Origin: Natronococcus jeotgali DSM 18795
Lineage (GTDB): Archaea > Halobacteriota > Halobacteria > Halobacteriales > Natrialbaceae
Length of the DNA stretch: 41,778 bases
Assembly: GCF_000337695.1 (NCBI RefSeq)
Contig: NZ_AOIA01000122.1
Location: 1 to 41,778 of the forward strand
Direction: 5' to 3'
Below the pieces are notes generated by a model. It was not told where the DNA came from. It made no database searches and worked only from the letters and a program-made list of their open reading frames with translations. Positions 1 to 7,842 of the stretch are shown one piece after another. Made by a program: the position numbers and the translations under genes. Position 1 is the stretch's first letter; every line of letters begins with the position of its first letter.

Positions 1-983
1 ATCAGGATGCTGTTGGCCGCGTTGCGATCGATACCCTCGCGAAGCCGCTCGGTGTTCGTGACGAACAGGTCGTCGCCACAGACCAGCGTCCGCTCGCCGA
101 CCGCGTCGGTGAGCTCGGCGAAGGCGTCGTAGTCGTTCTCGTCGAGGGGGTCCTCGACGTAGGCGAGGTCGTACTCTCGAACCAGGTCCGCAACGTACTC
201 GATCTGCTCGTCGGTGTCGCGGCTGACGCCGGCGGAGTCGTACTCGTAGGTTTCCGACTCGGCGTCGTACATCTCGGCGGCCGCGACGTCGAGCCCGAAT
301 CGGATCTCGAAGCCGACCTCGTCTTCGACCGTCGAGACGGCCTCGTCGACGATCTCGAAGGCCTCCTCGTCGTCGATCGAGGGCGCCCACGCGCCCTCGT
401 CGCCCTTCCCCGAGGGGTGGTCGCGCTCCTCGAGAACGTCCGCGACTGCGCCGTGGACGGCCGCGTTGGCGAAGACGGCGTCCTGAACGCTCGGCGCGCC
501 GACGGGCGCCGCGAGGAACTCCTGGATATCGGTCGCGTCGGCGGCGTGTTCGCCCCCGCCGACGACGTTGCCCAGCGGGATCGGGAAGTTGTTCCCGCGG
601 AAGGTCCCGCCGAGGTGCTGAAAGAGCGGCGCGCCGAGCACGTCGGCGCCGGCCTTCGCGGCGGCCATCGAGATCGCGACCGCGCTGTTGGCGCCGATCT
701 TCGAGAAGTCGTCGGTGCCGTCGGCGGCCCGAAGCGCCGCGTCGATCTCGCGCTGGTTGCCCGCGTAGGTCTCGCCGACGAGCCGCGGGACGGCGTGTTC
801 GCGGGCTGCGGCGATCGCCTCGCCGGCCGGCAGTTCGATCGCCTCGAACTCGCCGGTGCTCGCGCCGCTCGGTGCCGCGGCGCGGCCGAAACCGCCGCTC
901 TCGGTGACGACGTCGGCCTCGACCGTGGGGTTGCCCCGCGAGTCGAGGATTCGGCGGAGCCGGACGTCGGTGACCAGCGTCAC
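1..983 (-). CDS. eno: Enolase (phosphopyruvate hydratase), 3' part beyond the left edge
   Basis: Enolase interconverts 2-phosphoglycerate and phosphoenolpyruvate in the cytoplasm. About 327 codons are visible. The N-terminus carries the family signature [12 protein letters not shown] near residues 10-21 and the ASTGEFEA mobile loop; the last visible part contains [10 protein letters not shown], typical of the metal- and substrate-binding barrel. The start is GTG at 983, and its GTGA overlaps the stop codon of rpoK, so translation is probably coupled. Archaeal enolases are usually about 400 residues, so roughly 70 codons lie outside the window. Its place after rpoK is the standard haloarchaeal order, where rps2 normally follows (outside this window). 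Identification is firm. Confidence 0.96.
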   Translation of the reverse strand, partial: MTLVTDVRLRRILDSRGNPTVEADVVTESGGFGRAAAPSGASTGEFEAIELPAGEAIAAAREHAVPRLVGETYAGNQREIDAALRAADGTDDFSKIGANSAVAISMAAAKAGADVLGAPLFQHLGGTFRGNNFPIPLGNVVGGGEHAADATDIQEFLAAPVGAPSVQDAVFANAAVHGAVADVLEERDHPSGKGDEGAWAPSIDDEEAFEIVDEAVSTVEDEVGFEIRFGLDVAAAEMYDAESETYEYDSAGVSRDTDEQIEYVADLVREYDLAYVEDPLDENDYDAFAELTDAVGERTLVCGDDLFVTNTERLREGIDRNAANSIL

Positions 984-1162
984 CGCTTGCCACCCCGTCG
1001 TACCGTAAACGGCAGGACGTCCGCGTCGTACTCCTCGGCGGCGATCAGGATCGGCTCGCTCCGGTCGGTCTCGATCAGCACAGGTGCGCCGTAGGAGATC
1101 TGCAGCGCTCGCGCGCCCAGAATGCGTGCCTTCTCGTATCGGTTGTGGCGTTCCTGTTGCAT
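980..1162 (-). CDS. rpoK: RNA polymerase subunit K (Rpo6, RPB6 homologue)
   Basis: This is a 60-residue small subunit of the archaeal RNA polymerase, equivalent to the conserved core of eukaryotic RPB6, which helps clamp and assembly of the enzyme. The core motif [21 protein letters not shown] is recognisable near the start, and the chain ends in a basic RRGGKR tail. I chose ATG at 1162, two bases after the rpoN stop, over a longer upstream-open frame because the family starts just before NRYEKA. Its TGA overlaps the GTG of eno. It belongs to the rpl18e-rpl13-rps9-rpoN-rpoK-eno transcription unit. Confidence 0.95.
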   Translation of the reverse strand: MQQERHNRYEKARILGARALQISYGAPVLIETDRSEPILIAAEEYDADVLPFTVRRGGKR

Positions 1163-1164
1163 CG

Positions 1165-1359
1165 TTACTGGTAGGGTGAAACCACGTCGACGAGGTCGGT
1201 GTGACTGACGAGCATCCGCCGACAGCAGTAGCGGTCGACGCCCAGCTCGTCGAGCACCTTCTGGGGGTCCTCGTCGCCTTGGTTCGCCCGCTCGTCGAAC
1301 TCCTCCCAGTGTTCGCCGACGACGTTGCCACAGGTGAAACACCGAACCGGTACCATCAT
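1165..1359 (-). CDS. rpoN: RNA polymerase subunit N (Rpo10, RPB10 homologue)
   Basis: This is a 64-residue zinc-binding subunit of archaeal RNA polymerase. The N-terminal CFTCG motif and the later CC pair (in DRYCCRRML) form the expected zinc site. Two consecutive ATG codons (1359 and 1356) are possible starts. A strong Shine-Dalgarno sequence, GAGGTGATTC, lies just upstream around 1361-1371, and its spacing suits the second ATG slightly better. The gene follows rps9 by 12 bases and precedes rpoK by 2 bases, so it is co-transcribed with ribosomal proteins. It is unrelated to bacterial sigma-54, which shares the symbol. Confidence 0.95.
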   Translation of the reverse strand: MMVPVRCFTCGNVVGEHWEEFDERANQGDEDPQKVLDELGVDRYCCRRMLVSHTDLVDVVSPYQ

Positions 1360-1371
1360 GCTTGAATCACC

Positions 1372-1770
1372 TCAGCGGTAGGACTTCTGGTAGCGAGCCC
1401 GTGCGCCCGGGCCGCCCCACTTCTTCGGTTCGGACTGGCGCACGTCGTTGACCAGCAGCGAGCGGTCGAACTCCATGTAGGCGTCGCGGAGTTCGGCGTC
1501 GTTCGAGTGCTGGACGATCCCGCGGGCGATGGCGGTGCGGACGGCGTCGGCCTGACCGCTGATCCCGCCACCCTCGACGTGGACCTCGATGTCCATCTCG
1601 TCGCGAAGCTCGTCGCCGGCGATGCGGAACGGCTCGAGCATCTTGAGCCGCGACATCTCCGGTTCGACCAGTTCGACCGGTTTCGAGTTGATACGGACGC
1701 GGCCCTCGCCCTCGCGGACGGTCGCGCGGGCGACGGCGGTCTTTTTCTTTCCACTCGTGTTCGTTACCAT
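1372..1770 (-). CDS. rps9: 30S ribosomal protein uS9
   Basis: This is the 132-residue archaeal uS9 (S9P), whose C-terminal tail reaches the decoding centre of the small subunit. It begins [18 protein letters not shown] and ends with the characteristic basic tail [11 protein letters not shown]. The N-terminal [10 protein letters not shown] block and the central [18 protein letters not shown] block are typical of the family. Its start overlaps the last seven bases of rpl13, which implies coupled translation. No anomaly was seen. Confidence 0.96.
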   Translation of the reverse strand: MVTNTSGKKKTAVARATVREGEGRVRINSKPVELVEPEMSRLKMLEPFRIAGDELRDEMDIEVHVEGGGISGQADAVRTAIARGIVQHSNDAELRDAYMEFDRSLLVNDVRQSEPKKWGGPGARARYQKSYR

Positions 1771-2210
1771 GTGACGTTAGCACCTAACTGTTCGCTGACC
1801 TCGTGCAGGTGCACGAAGCGGATGTTCGAGAGTCGATCCAGCGACGTGTCCTCGAGGATCTCGGCCTCGCGGTCGTCGTCCTCGTAGGGGTTACCGACGT
1901 AGACGCGAACGCTGTCGAGCGCCTCGCGACCGCGGGGCTTTTTGTACGGCAGCATGCCGCGGATCGAGCGCTTGAAGATCGTGTCCGGCCGCTTCGGATA
2001 GTAGGGGCCGCTGTCGGAGCCAAGCTCCAGGCGCTTGCGGTAGGTGCCGAAGATGTCGTCCTCGTCGCCCGTGATGACGGCGTCCTCGGCGTTGACGACG
2101 GCGACGCGCTCGCCGTCGAGCGCGCGCTGGGCGACCTGGCTGGCGACGCGACCGAGAATGCAGTCGCGGGCGTCGACGACGACGTCCGCGTCGAACTCCG
2201 CTAGACTCAT
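1764..2210 (-). CDS. rpl13: 50S ribosomal protein uL13
   Basis: This is the archaeal uL13 (L13P), a large-subunit protein of 148 residues, normal for the family. Diagnostic blocks are [19 protein letters not shown] near the N-terminus and the central [18 protein letters not shown] segment. The start ATG overlaps the stop of rpl18e (ATGA) and its end overlaps rps9, so it sits in a tightly coupled ribosomal operon. The protein is acidic at its N-terminus, as is usual in halophiles. Confidence 0.96.
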   Translation of the reverse strand: MSLAEFDADVVVDARDCILGRVASQVAQRALDGERVAVVNAEDAVITGDEDDIFGTYRKRLELGSDSGPYYPKRPDTIFKRSIRGMLPYKKPRGREALDSVRVYVGNPYEDDDREAEILEDTSLDRLSNIRFVHLHEVSEQLGANVTW

Positions 2211-2560
2211 CGAATCACCCGGACGTTGGATCCTTCGGGGTTGTCCTCGAGCACCTGCTCGAGGGCGACGGTGTCACCGACCTGTTCGATCTTCGTCTCC
2301 GCGGACGACGAGAAGTCGACGGCGGCGACGGTGACGTTTTTCTGTAGCGCGCCGGATCCCAGCACCTTGCCGGGAACGACGACGGTCTCTTCCTCGCGTG
2401 CGTATCGCTCGATGCGGCCCAGGTTGACCTCGGCGTGAGTGCGCCGGGGCTTCTCGAGTCGATCCGCAACGTCTCGCCAGACGTCGGCGTCCCGCTCTCG
2501 GGACGTCGACTTCAGCTCGGCGATGAGATCGTTGAGCCTCGGATTGGTTTTACTACTCAT
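2207..2560 (-). CDS. rpl18e: 50S ribosomal protein eL18
   Basis: This is archaeal eL18 (L18e), a 117-residue large-subunit protein with no bacterial counterpart. It starts [17 protein letters not shown], with the later block [22 protein letters not shown] typical of the family. A good ribosome-binding site, GGAGG (complement of 2567-2571), lies six bases before ATG at 2560 and fixes the start. It is the first protein gene of the downstream half of the cluster, immediately after the tRNA-Leu region, and overlaps rpl13 by four bases. Confidence 0.96.
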   Translation of the reverse strand: MSSKTNPRLNDLIAELKSTSRERDADVWRDVADRLEKPRRTHAEVNLGRIERYAREEETVVVPGKVLGSGALQKNVTVAAVDFSSSAETKIEQVGDTVALEQVLEDNPEGSNVRVIR

Positions 2561-2634
2561 TGGTTTCCTCCAAATCTGCGAGATCGACGGACTCGGAGGT
2601 GCCGTCGATCGTGTAATCGGTTGGTGAGAAGTGA

Positions 2635-2696
2635 TGCAGGGAGCAGGATTTGAACCGCCGGGAGACGCTGTCGCGACTCCCGTAGCTCAAACCTGC
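2635..2696 (-). pseudogene. Degenerate tRNA-like sequence; duplicate of the tRNA-Leu 3' end
   Basis: The first 22 bases of this stretch on the plus strand (2635-2656) are identical to 2740-2761, the T-arm and 3' acceptor strand of the neighbouring tRNA-Leu. The rest does not fold as a tRNA: there is no recognisable anticodon arm, the possible 5' acceptor strand matches at only five of seven positions, and the interior holds a separate GGGAG/CTCCC hairpin. It is about 62 bases long. It could be a partial tandem duplication, or an attachment-site scar left by an element that integrated into the tRNA 3' end. I do not think it is a functional tRNA. Confidence 0.55.
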
Positions 2697-2739
2697 ACGT
2701 TCCATTTTTGCGGCTCTTCCGTTCGGTCGAGCCGAAAAA

Positions 2740-2824
2740 TGCAGGGAGCAGGATTTGAACCTGCGGACTCCTACGAGACAGCGCCCTGAACGCTGCGCCG
2801 TTGGCCTGACTTGGCTATCCCTGC
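2740..2824 (-). tRNA. tRNA-Leu (anticodon CAG)
   Basis: The 85-base sequence folds as a class II tRNA. The acceptor strands are GCAGGGA and TCCCTGC with discriminator A. The D-arm stem is GCC/GGC. The anticodon stem CAGCG/CGCTG encloses loop TTCAGGG, giving anticodon CAG (complement at 2786-2788). A long variable arm is present, and the T-arm is GCAGG-TTCAAAT-CCTGC. CCA is not encoded. It lies between rpoD and rpl18e on the same strand, as in other haloarchaeal genomes, and is probably processed from the cluster transcript or has its own promoter. Confidence 0.95.
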
Positions 2825-2957
2825 TCGCACTTCCGTGTACCCGTCGCCCCTTCAAACCCCTTTCGATTCCGACTGCCGACGGCTCGCCAGTCTCGTTAGC
2901 AACGGCGCTGGCGAGGCGGGCGTCGGCGGCGTGGGTTCGGGGGCGTCGGATCATGAT

Positions 2958-3707
2958 CTATAGCTGTACCGCGTCCTCGAGTTCGGTCGCGCGCGCCTCG
3001 ATCGAGTCGACGGCCCGCGTGACCAGTTCCTCGACGCTGAAGGAGCCGTCCGTCTCCACGTGGAAGACGAAGGCGTTTGGCACGTCCTCCAGACGAATCT
3101 CCTTGCCGGGGTGGCGGGTCGAGAGATCGTGATCGAACTCGCTTGTCGGCACGAGCTCGCCGTTTTCCTCGACGACGCCCCGGACGATCTGGGACTCGGG
3201 CTCCTGGAACTCCGGCAGGTCGTCGACGACCTCCACGCGCTGGAGGTGTCGGTAGCCGACCGCGACCCCGCCCTGATGTTTGGCGTGGTCCTTCCCGCGC
3301 TCGAGGCGGGCGTCGGCCTCGGCCTCGAGGCGCTGGCCGTCCTTGAGCTCGATGATCGGGACGTTCTCGTCGGCCGGTTCCACGAGGGAGTCGCTCGAGA
3401 CGAGATCGCCCGAGTAGGCGGTGGCCGGTCCTTCGACGTCGATCGAAAGCGTGACGGTGTCGTCCTCGACGAACTCGCCTTCCGGCGGGGTCGTCAGCGG
3501 GACGAGCCCGAGACGCAGGGCGAGCTGTTCGTCGAACATCACCGACGAGTTCTCGATGAACCGGACGGTGTCGATCGCCATCGTCGGGACGTCGGCGACC
3601 ATCGCGCGACGGATCCCGTTGGCGAACCCGGGCGTGATCCCCCGGACGAGGAATCGAGCCTCTCGATCCCCGCGTTCGACGAACTCGACGTCGTACTCCT
3701 CACTCAT
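2958..3707 (-). CDS. rpoD: RNA polymerase subunit D (Rpo3, RPB3/AC40 homologue)
   Basis: This 249-residue subunit nucleates archaeal RNA polymerase assembly together with subunits L, N and P, and corresponds to the bacterial alpha N-terminal domain. The [24 protein letters not shown] block near residues 23-46 and the central [11 protein letters not shown] motif are diagnostic. The C-terminal dimerisation part ends with [19 protein letters not shown]. The chain contains no cysteine, so the Fe-S cluster found in domain 3 of some archaeal D subunits cannot form. ATG at 3707 is three bases past the rps11 stop. Confidence 0.96.
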   Translation of the reverse strand: MSEEYDVEFVERGDREARFLVRGITPGFANGIRRAMVADVPTMAIDTVRFIENSSVMFDEQLALRLGLVPLTTPPEGEFVEDDTVTLSIDVEGPATAYSGDLVSSDSLVEPADENVPIIELKDGQRLEAEADARLERGKDHAKHQGGVAVGYRHLQRVEVVDDLPEFQEPESQIVRGVVEENGELVPTSEFDHDLSTRHPGKEIRLEDVPNAFVFHVETDGSFSVEELVTRAVDSIEARATELEDAVQL

Positions 3708-3710
3708 GGT

Positions 3711-4100
3711 CTAGTAGCCGCCCTTGCCTTTCGGTGCGCGCGATCCGTCGTGCGGGATCGGCGTGACGTCCTCGATGCGCCCGATCTCGATGCCCGAGCG
3801 TGCGAGCGCGCGGATCGTCGCCTGCGCGCCCGGACCGGGGGACTTCTGGAGGTTGCCGCCGGGGCCGCGCACGCGAACGTGCAGGCCCGTGATGCCGGCG
3901 GCCTTGACCTCCTCGGCGATCGACTCGGCCATCTGCATCGCCGCGTACGGCGACGCCTCGTCGCGGTTCTGCTTGACCGCGGTCCCGCCGGAGGACTTGG
4001 CGATCGTCTCCGACCCGGTGAGGTCGGTGACGGTCATGATCGTGTTGTTGAACGATGCGTGCACGTGGGCTACGCCCCACTTGTCGTCGTCCTGGCTCAT
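3711..4100 (-). CDS. rps11: 30S ribosomal protein uS11
   Basis: This is archaeal uS11 (S11P), 129 residues, on the small-subunit platform. Family blocks are [22 protein letters not shown] at the N-terminus, [20 protein letters not shown] in the middle, and the C-terminal [21 protein letters not shown] with the basic end [12 protein letters not shown] at 4100 was chosen because the family starts there; the frame stays open upstream inside rps4 without similarity. The gene is one base past the rps4 stop and three bases before rpoD. Confidence 0.96.
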   Translation of the reverse strand: MSQDDDKWGVAHVHASFNNTIMTVTDLTGSETIAKSSGGTAVKQNRDEASPYAAMQMAESIAEEVKAAGITGLHVRVRGPGGNLQKSPGPGAQATIRALARSGIEIGRIEDVTPIPHDGSRAPKGKGGY

Positions 4101-4101
4101 G

Positions 4102-4623
4102 TTATTGCTCCTCCGCGCGTTCGGGGTGCAGGTCGTCCGCGAGCGGACTGTTCTCCTCGAAGTCGACGAGATCCTCCTCGTCGACGTCGACGACGTAGGA
4201 GGGGACCCGGTGGCGCTGACCGTCGACCACGATGTGGCCGTGGACGATGAACTGACGGGCCTGCTGGGTCGTGTTCGCAAGCCCCTTCCGGTAGACGACC
4301 GTCTGGAGCCGGCGCTCGAGGACGTCCTCGACTTCCAGCGAGAGGACGTCGCCCAGCTCGTCGGCCTCGTCGAGGACGCCGACGCGCTTGAGCCGACCGA
4401 GGAACTCCTCGGAGCGGCGGACGACGGTCTCGTCGTCCTGGGCCTGGCCGAGCAGCTCTCGAGCCTCGCGCCGGTAGGAGCGAAGCTCGGACTGGGCTCG
4501 CCAGAGTTCTTCCTTGTTCGAGAGCCCGTAGCGTTCGACCAGCGAGTGCTCGTCGGCGATGCGCTCGCCCTGGTAGGGGTGGTTCGGCGTCTCGTACTGC
4601 TTGGTGTCGGTTCCGAGCGGCAT
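4102..4623 (-). CDS. rps4: 30S ribosomal protein uS4
   Basis: This is the 173-residue archaeal uS4 (S4P), which binds 16S rRNA early in assembly. It begins [22 protein letters not shown]. The S4 RNA-binding domain follows the segment [38 protein letters not shown]. The C-terminus is acidic ([17 protein letters not shown]), a usual haloarchaeal extension. Its ATG shares a base with the rps13 stop, indicating coupled translation within the rps13-rps4-rps11-rpoD unit. Confidence 0.96.
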   Translation of the reverse strand: MPLGTDTKQYETPNHPYQGERIADEHSLVERYGLSNKEELWRAQSELRSYRREARELLGQAQDDETVVRRSEEFLGRLKRVGVLDEADELGDVLSLEVEDVLERRLQTVVYRKGLANTTQQARQFIVHGHIVVDGQRHRVPSYVVDVDEEDLVDFEENSPLADDLHPERAEEQ

Positions 4624-5138
4624 TATTCGTCACCCTCCTCGGCAGCCTCTTCTTCTTGCTCCTCCCGGATCTCCTCGACGTTGACGCCGATGGTACCCTC
4701 CGTCCGGCCGGTGGACTTGGTGCGCTGGCCGCGGACCTTCTGGCCGCGCTTGTGGCGAACGCCCCTGTAGGAGTCGATCATCTTCATCCGGTTGATGTCG
4801 TGTTGCCGGGTCAGCTGGAGGTCGTTGCCGATCTCGTGGGTCGTCTCGCCGGTGTAGAAGTCGTGCTGGCGGTTGTTGAGCCAGTCCGGAACTTCGTCGG
4901 CGTAGCTCTCCACGACCTCGACGACCTCGTCGATGACGTCGTCGTCGAGTCGGCCGAACGTCGCCGTTCGGTCGACGCCCGCCTTCTCGGCGATGAGTCG
5001 GGCGGTCCGACGACCGATCCCGTTCATCTCCGAGAGCGAGCGCTCGACGGACTTCGTCCCGTCGAGGTCGGTTTGACCGATGCGGACGAAGTACTGAAGG
5101 TCTTCGTCCTCTTGCTCTTGAGGTTCTTCCTCGCTCAT
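4623..5138 (-). CDS. rps13: 30S ribosomal protein uS13
   Basis: This is archaeal uS13 (S13P), 171 residues, in the small-subunit head, contacting the P-site tRNA. It starts [20 protein letters not shown], an acidic extension, followed by [23 protein letters not shown] and the C-terminal block [22 protein letters not shown], both diagnostic. A second acidic stretch of about 20 residues ends the chain. The frame is open upstream through the tRNA-Ser region, but ATG at 5138 is the family start. It is the first protein gene of the cluster after tRNA-Ser. Confidence 0.96.
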   Translation of the reverse strand: MSEEEPQEQEDEDLQYFVRIGQTDLDGTKSVERSLSEMNGIGRRTARLIAEKAGVDRTATFGRLDDDVIDEVVEVVESYADEVPDWLNNRQHDFYTGETTHEIGNDLQLTRQHDINRMKMIDSYRGVRHKRGQKVRGQRTKSTGRTEGTIGVNVEEIREEQEEEAAEEGDE

Positions 5139-5209
5139 GTGTGGTGAATGTGTGTCTGGTGTGCGCGCGTTGCAAAGCCGACCGACTGGCCGTCGATCGG
5201 GTAAGCCGA

Positions 5210-5292
5210 CGTCGTGGCGGGGATTTGAACCCCGGAGGCTTGACGCCACATGGTTAGCAACCATGCGCCTTGGGCCGCTTGGCTACCACGAC
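5210..5292 (-). tRNA. tRNA-Ser (anticodon GCT)
   Basis: The 83-base sequence folds as a class II tRNA. Acceptor strands are GTCGTGG and CCACGAC with discriminator G. The anticodon stem CATGG/CCATG encloses loop TTGCTAA, giving anticodon GCT (complement at 5256-5258). There is a serine-type variable arm, and the T-arm contains GGTTCAAATCC. CCA is not encoded. It heads the ribosomal cluster upstream of rps13, as is common in haloarchaea. Confidence 0.95.
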
Positions 5293-5591
5293 ACGGTCTG
5301 GCTATCGTCGCCCGTACGGACTCGGGGACCGCGTCCCCTGCACGTATTGCACTCTCACCTATCGCCGACGGGTACTTAAGCGCAACGAATGCTGGCGCTC
5401 GGGGCGTGAATCGTTGCCGATAGCGAAGGACCCACTCGTCCGGTTCGTCACCGACGGCCTCGAGTCGATCGTCGTCGGGTTCGGCGGCGGACGGGCGGGA
5501 TCGACCCGTCGTCGACGACCCCGTTGCTGAGCCGGAAAGCGACGGAACGTATCGGCCACAATTGTTTTGTGTACTAACAGAAACGGTCGGT
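5293..5591. promoter_or_regulatory. Intergenic region upstream of tRNA-Ser with a candidate minus-strand TATA box
   Basis: No gene is convincing in this 300-base stretch. A TATA-like CTTAAGTAC (complement of about 5374-5382) lies 80-90 bases before tRNA-Ser and could start a precursor carrying a leader plus tRNA-Ser and rps13. An AT-rich patch, CACAATTGTTTTGTG, at about 5560-5574 lies at promoter distance from the lipoprotein-like remnant that follows on the plus strand. Confidence 0.35.
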
Positions 5592-5837
5592 GTGGAGCGA
5601 TGCGCGTTCCTCGCGACGGCGGCGGTCGGGGGGTTCGCCGCCATCGCGGGCTGTCTCGAGCGGCTTCCGGGCGTCGGGCTCGAGGCGACCGCCGGCGAGG
5701 GGCTACGTCGGGTCGTTGCGACCGAACACCACGCCTTCGGAGAGAGTTCTCGAGGACGGTCGGCGGACTGGATTAGACCTCGGCGTAGCCCTCGACGTAG
5801 TCGTCGTTTATCTCCCACTCGTCGTCGTCGTTTTTGA
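5592..5837 (+). pseudogene. Remnant of a lipoprotein gene (N-terminal signal only)
   Basis: From GTG at 5592 the frame reads VERCAFLATAAVGGFAAIAGC, a hydrophobic stretch ending in a good lipobox (AIAGC), very like the start of haloarchaeal lipoproteins, though the usual twin arginine is ER here. About 35 plausible residues follow. The frame then runs into the antisense of the moaA 3' end and becomes an arginine-rich, unnatural sequence ending at 5837. The likely reading is a gene truncated by rearrangement with only its signal peptide left. A short expressed lipopeptide is possible. Confidence is low. Confidence 0.35.
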
Positions 5838-6759
5838 TCATGTACTCGCCGTAGTAGGGAACCCGGTTCGCGACGACCTCGCGGTAGGCCTCGCGGATCT
5901 CGGCGTCGGTCATCTCGCCCATCGAGCGCAGATCGTCGCTGCGGTTGAGACAGCCCTTCAGGTACCCCTCGTGGGTGACCCGCACGCGGTGGCAGTTCGC
6001 ACAGAAGGTGGGGTTCTCGACCGGGTCGACGATCTCGACCATCCCCCGTCCGCCGTCGTCGTTCTCGATCCAGTACCGTTTCCGGTCGTGCATCTCCCGG
6101 TGTTCGACCTCGGCGGCCTGCTCGGCGAGCCAATCGTGGACCCGCTGGATATCGATGTTCCACTCCGGCCGACCGGTCAGCTCGGGCATGTACTCGATCA
6201 GCTGGAGCTGGAGCCCGTCGTTCTCGGCGACGTGGTCGACCATCTCCGGGACGTATCCCGCAGTGTGTTCGAAAACGACCATGTTGAGTTTGACGGGATC
6301 GAGGCCGGCGTCGACGGCCGCCCGGACGCCCTCGAGGACCTTCTCGTAGGCGCCGCTTTTCGTGACGGCGGCGAAGTCCTCCGGGTCGAGCGCGTCCTGG
6401 GAGACGTTGACCCGCTCGAGCCCGGCGTCGACGAGGTCCTCGGCCCGCCCCGGGAGGAAGGTGCCGTTGGTCGTCAGCGAGACCTCCATCGAGTCGGGCG
6501 TACGCTCGATGATCTCCTCGAGATCTTGGCGGAGCATCGGTTCCCCGCCCGTGAACTTCACGGAGTCGACGTCGAACTCCTCGACGACCTCGAGAAAGCG
6601 GACGACGTCGTCGGCGCTCATCTCGTCGTCCTGGGGATCCATCGGTCCCCGCGTGTCCCCCAGCCCTTCGTTGTGGCAGTAGACGCAGTCGAAGTTACAC
6701 CGGTCGGTGAGCGAGATCCGAACCCCCGTGACCTCGCGTCCGAACTCGTCGGTTAACAT
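5773..6759 (-). CDS. moaA: GTP 3',8-cyclase MoaA (molybdenum cofactor synthesis)
   Basis: MoaA is a radical-SAM enzyme that, with MoaC, converts GTP to cyclic pyranopterin monophosphate in molybdopterin synthesis. The 328-residue chain has the radical-SAM cysteines C21-x3-C25-x2-C28 in [12 protein letters not shown] and a C-terminal cluster motif, [19 protein letters not shown], that binds the second [4Fe-4S]. [10 protein letters not shown] is the SAM-binding GGE motif. The chain ends [10 protein letters not shown], without the C-terminal GG tail described for bacterial MoaA. A TATA-like CTTAAG about 26 bases before ATG suggests a leaderless transcript. No other mo-genes are nearby. Confidence 0.94.
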   Translation of the reverse strand: MLTDEFGREVTGVRISLTDRCNFDCVYCHNEGLGDTRGPMDPQDDEMSADDVVRFLEVVEEFDVDSVKFTGGEPMLRQDLEEIIERTPDSMEVSLTTNGTFLPGRAEDLVDAGLERVNVSQDALDPEDFAAVTKSGAYEKVLEGVRAAVDAGLDPVKLNMVVFEHTAGYVPEMVDHVAENDGLQLQLIEYMPELTGRPEWNIDIQRVHDWLAEQAAEVEHREMHDRKRYWIENDDGGRGMVEIVDPVENPTFCANCHRVRVTHEGYLKGCLNRSDDLRSMGEMTDAEIREAYREVVANRVPYYGEYMIKNDDDEWEINDDYVEGYAEV

Positions 6760-6784
6760 ACCGCCTACTTTCGGTCGAAACCGC

Positions 6785-6870
6785 TTAAGTTCGCCGGAGA
6801 AGATTGCGTCTCGTAACCGAATTCGGTTTCGTCTCCGCGGGACGCAACCCGCGAGAGGCGACGCGTATAC
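6785..6870. promoter_or_regulatory. Divergent promoter region of moaA and the HTH-10 gene, with a 14-base palindrome
   Basis: On the minus strand CTTAAG (6785-6790) is placed for moaA; on the plus strand GTATAC (6865-6870) is placed about 30 bases before ATG of the HTH-10 gene. Between them AACCGAATTCGGTT (6815-6828) is a perfect palindrome and a plausible operator for a dimeric regulator serving one or both genes. Confidence 0.5.
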
Positions 6871-6899
6871 TCTTGCGGCCGGGCGTGGTGACTCTCCGC

Positions 6900-7559
6900 A
6901 TGAGCACGATCGCCGAGTTCACCGTCCCCGCGGAGTCGTTCGCGCTCGGATACACGATCGAGCGCGCGCCGTCTCTGGGGATCGAGATCGAACCCGTCGT
7001 CGCGGCGCCCCCCGACGCGGTGTTGCCCTGCCTGCGGCTTTCCGGCGACGAGGAGACCCTCGAGCGCGCCGACGTGGCCCTCGCCGCGGATCCGACCGTC
7101 GAGGCGGCGTCCCGGGTCCTCGACCTCGAGGGCGAGCGGTGGTATCGGGTGCGGTGGAACGGCACGGTCGTCGACCTCGTGGAACTGCTGACCCGGGAGG
7201 AGGCGACGGTGTTCGAGACCGGACTCGAGGGCGATCGGTGGCGGTTTCGGGTCCTCTTTCCGAACCGCGAGGCGCTGGCCCGGAGCTACGAGTACGCCAC
7301 CGACCGGGGAGTGCCGATCGACCTCCGGAAGATCAACCGCCTCGAGGAGGCTCGCTACGACCGGTTCGACCTGACCGACGCCCAACACGAGACCCTCGTC
7401 GCGGCCCTCGAGCACGGCTACTACGACATCCCCCGCGGGATCGACATGGAGACGCTGTCGGACGAGCTCGGCATCTCCCACCAGGCGCTATCCGAGCGGT
7501 TGCGCCGGGCCCACCTGGCGCTCGTCGAGGAGGCCGTCGGCGCGGACGACCCGGCGTGA
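6900..7559 (+). CDS. HTH-10 family transcriptional regulator (bacterio-opsin-activator type)
   Basis: This 219-residue protein has the haloarchaeal HTH-10 layout. The N-terminal sensor-like half begins [23 protein letters not shown]-terminal helix-turn-helix contains [22 protein letters not shown] and then [20 protein letters not shown]. This class includes Bat-like activators; the ligand is unknown. ATG at 6900 was preferred to a longer open frame because the two paralogues here (18997 and 26575) start at the same motif and a TATA box sits about 30 bases upstream. It is divergent from moaA. A regulator of moaA is possible but unproven. Confidence 0.88.
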   Translation: MSTIAEFTVPAESFALGYTIERAPSLGIEIEPVVAAPPDAVLPCLRLSGDEETLERADVALAADPTVEAASRVLDLEGERWYRVRWNGTVVDLVELLTREEATVFETGLEGDRWRFRVLFPNREALARSYEYATDRGVPIDLRKINRLEEARYDRFDLTDAQHETLVAALEHGYYDIPRGIDMETLSDELGISHQALSERLRRAHLALVEEAVGADDPA

Positions 7560-7605
7560 GCGCGCCGGCGGAACGCCTACCCGGATCGGTCGACAACGGA
7601 TCCGC

Positions 7606-7836
7606 ATGGACCGAGAGATGCTCGCGGATCAGCGACGGCTCGTCGAACTCCTCGAGAACGAGGGCTGGGACGTCACCGACCTCGAGCTCTCGGCCTACGA
7701 CAGCCCGTGGGCCGACGAGGACGATCCCGAGGCGACCGTGACGATCACCGCCCGCAAACCCTACGAGAGCGAGGACGGTGACGACGACGGCGATCGCGAC
7801 GGCGAGGACGACGAGAACCCGTTTCGGCTGAAGTGA
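7606..7836 (+). CDS. Small acidic conserved hypothetical protein
   Basis: This is a 76-residue protein starting MDREMLADQRRLVELLENEG. The first 50 residues look like a compact alpha/beta fold; the last 25 are mostly Asp, Glu and Gly and end ENPFRLK. I do not recognise a function. It follows the HTH-10 gene by 46 bases on the same strand and meets rtcB tail to tail six bases away. Codon use matches neighbouring genes, supporting a real gene. Confidence 0.65.
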   Translation: MDREMLADQRRLVELLENEGWDVTDLELSAYDSPWADEDDPEATVTITARKPYESEDGDDDGDRDGEDDENPFRLK

Positions 7837-7842
7837 GCGAAA

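Noticed and set aside
2635-2739. A second complete or intron-containing tRNA downstream of tRNA-Leu
   Set aside because: No anticodon arm or matching full 5' acceptor strand could be found; only the 3' portion matches a tRNA.
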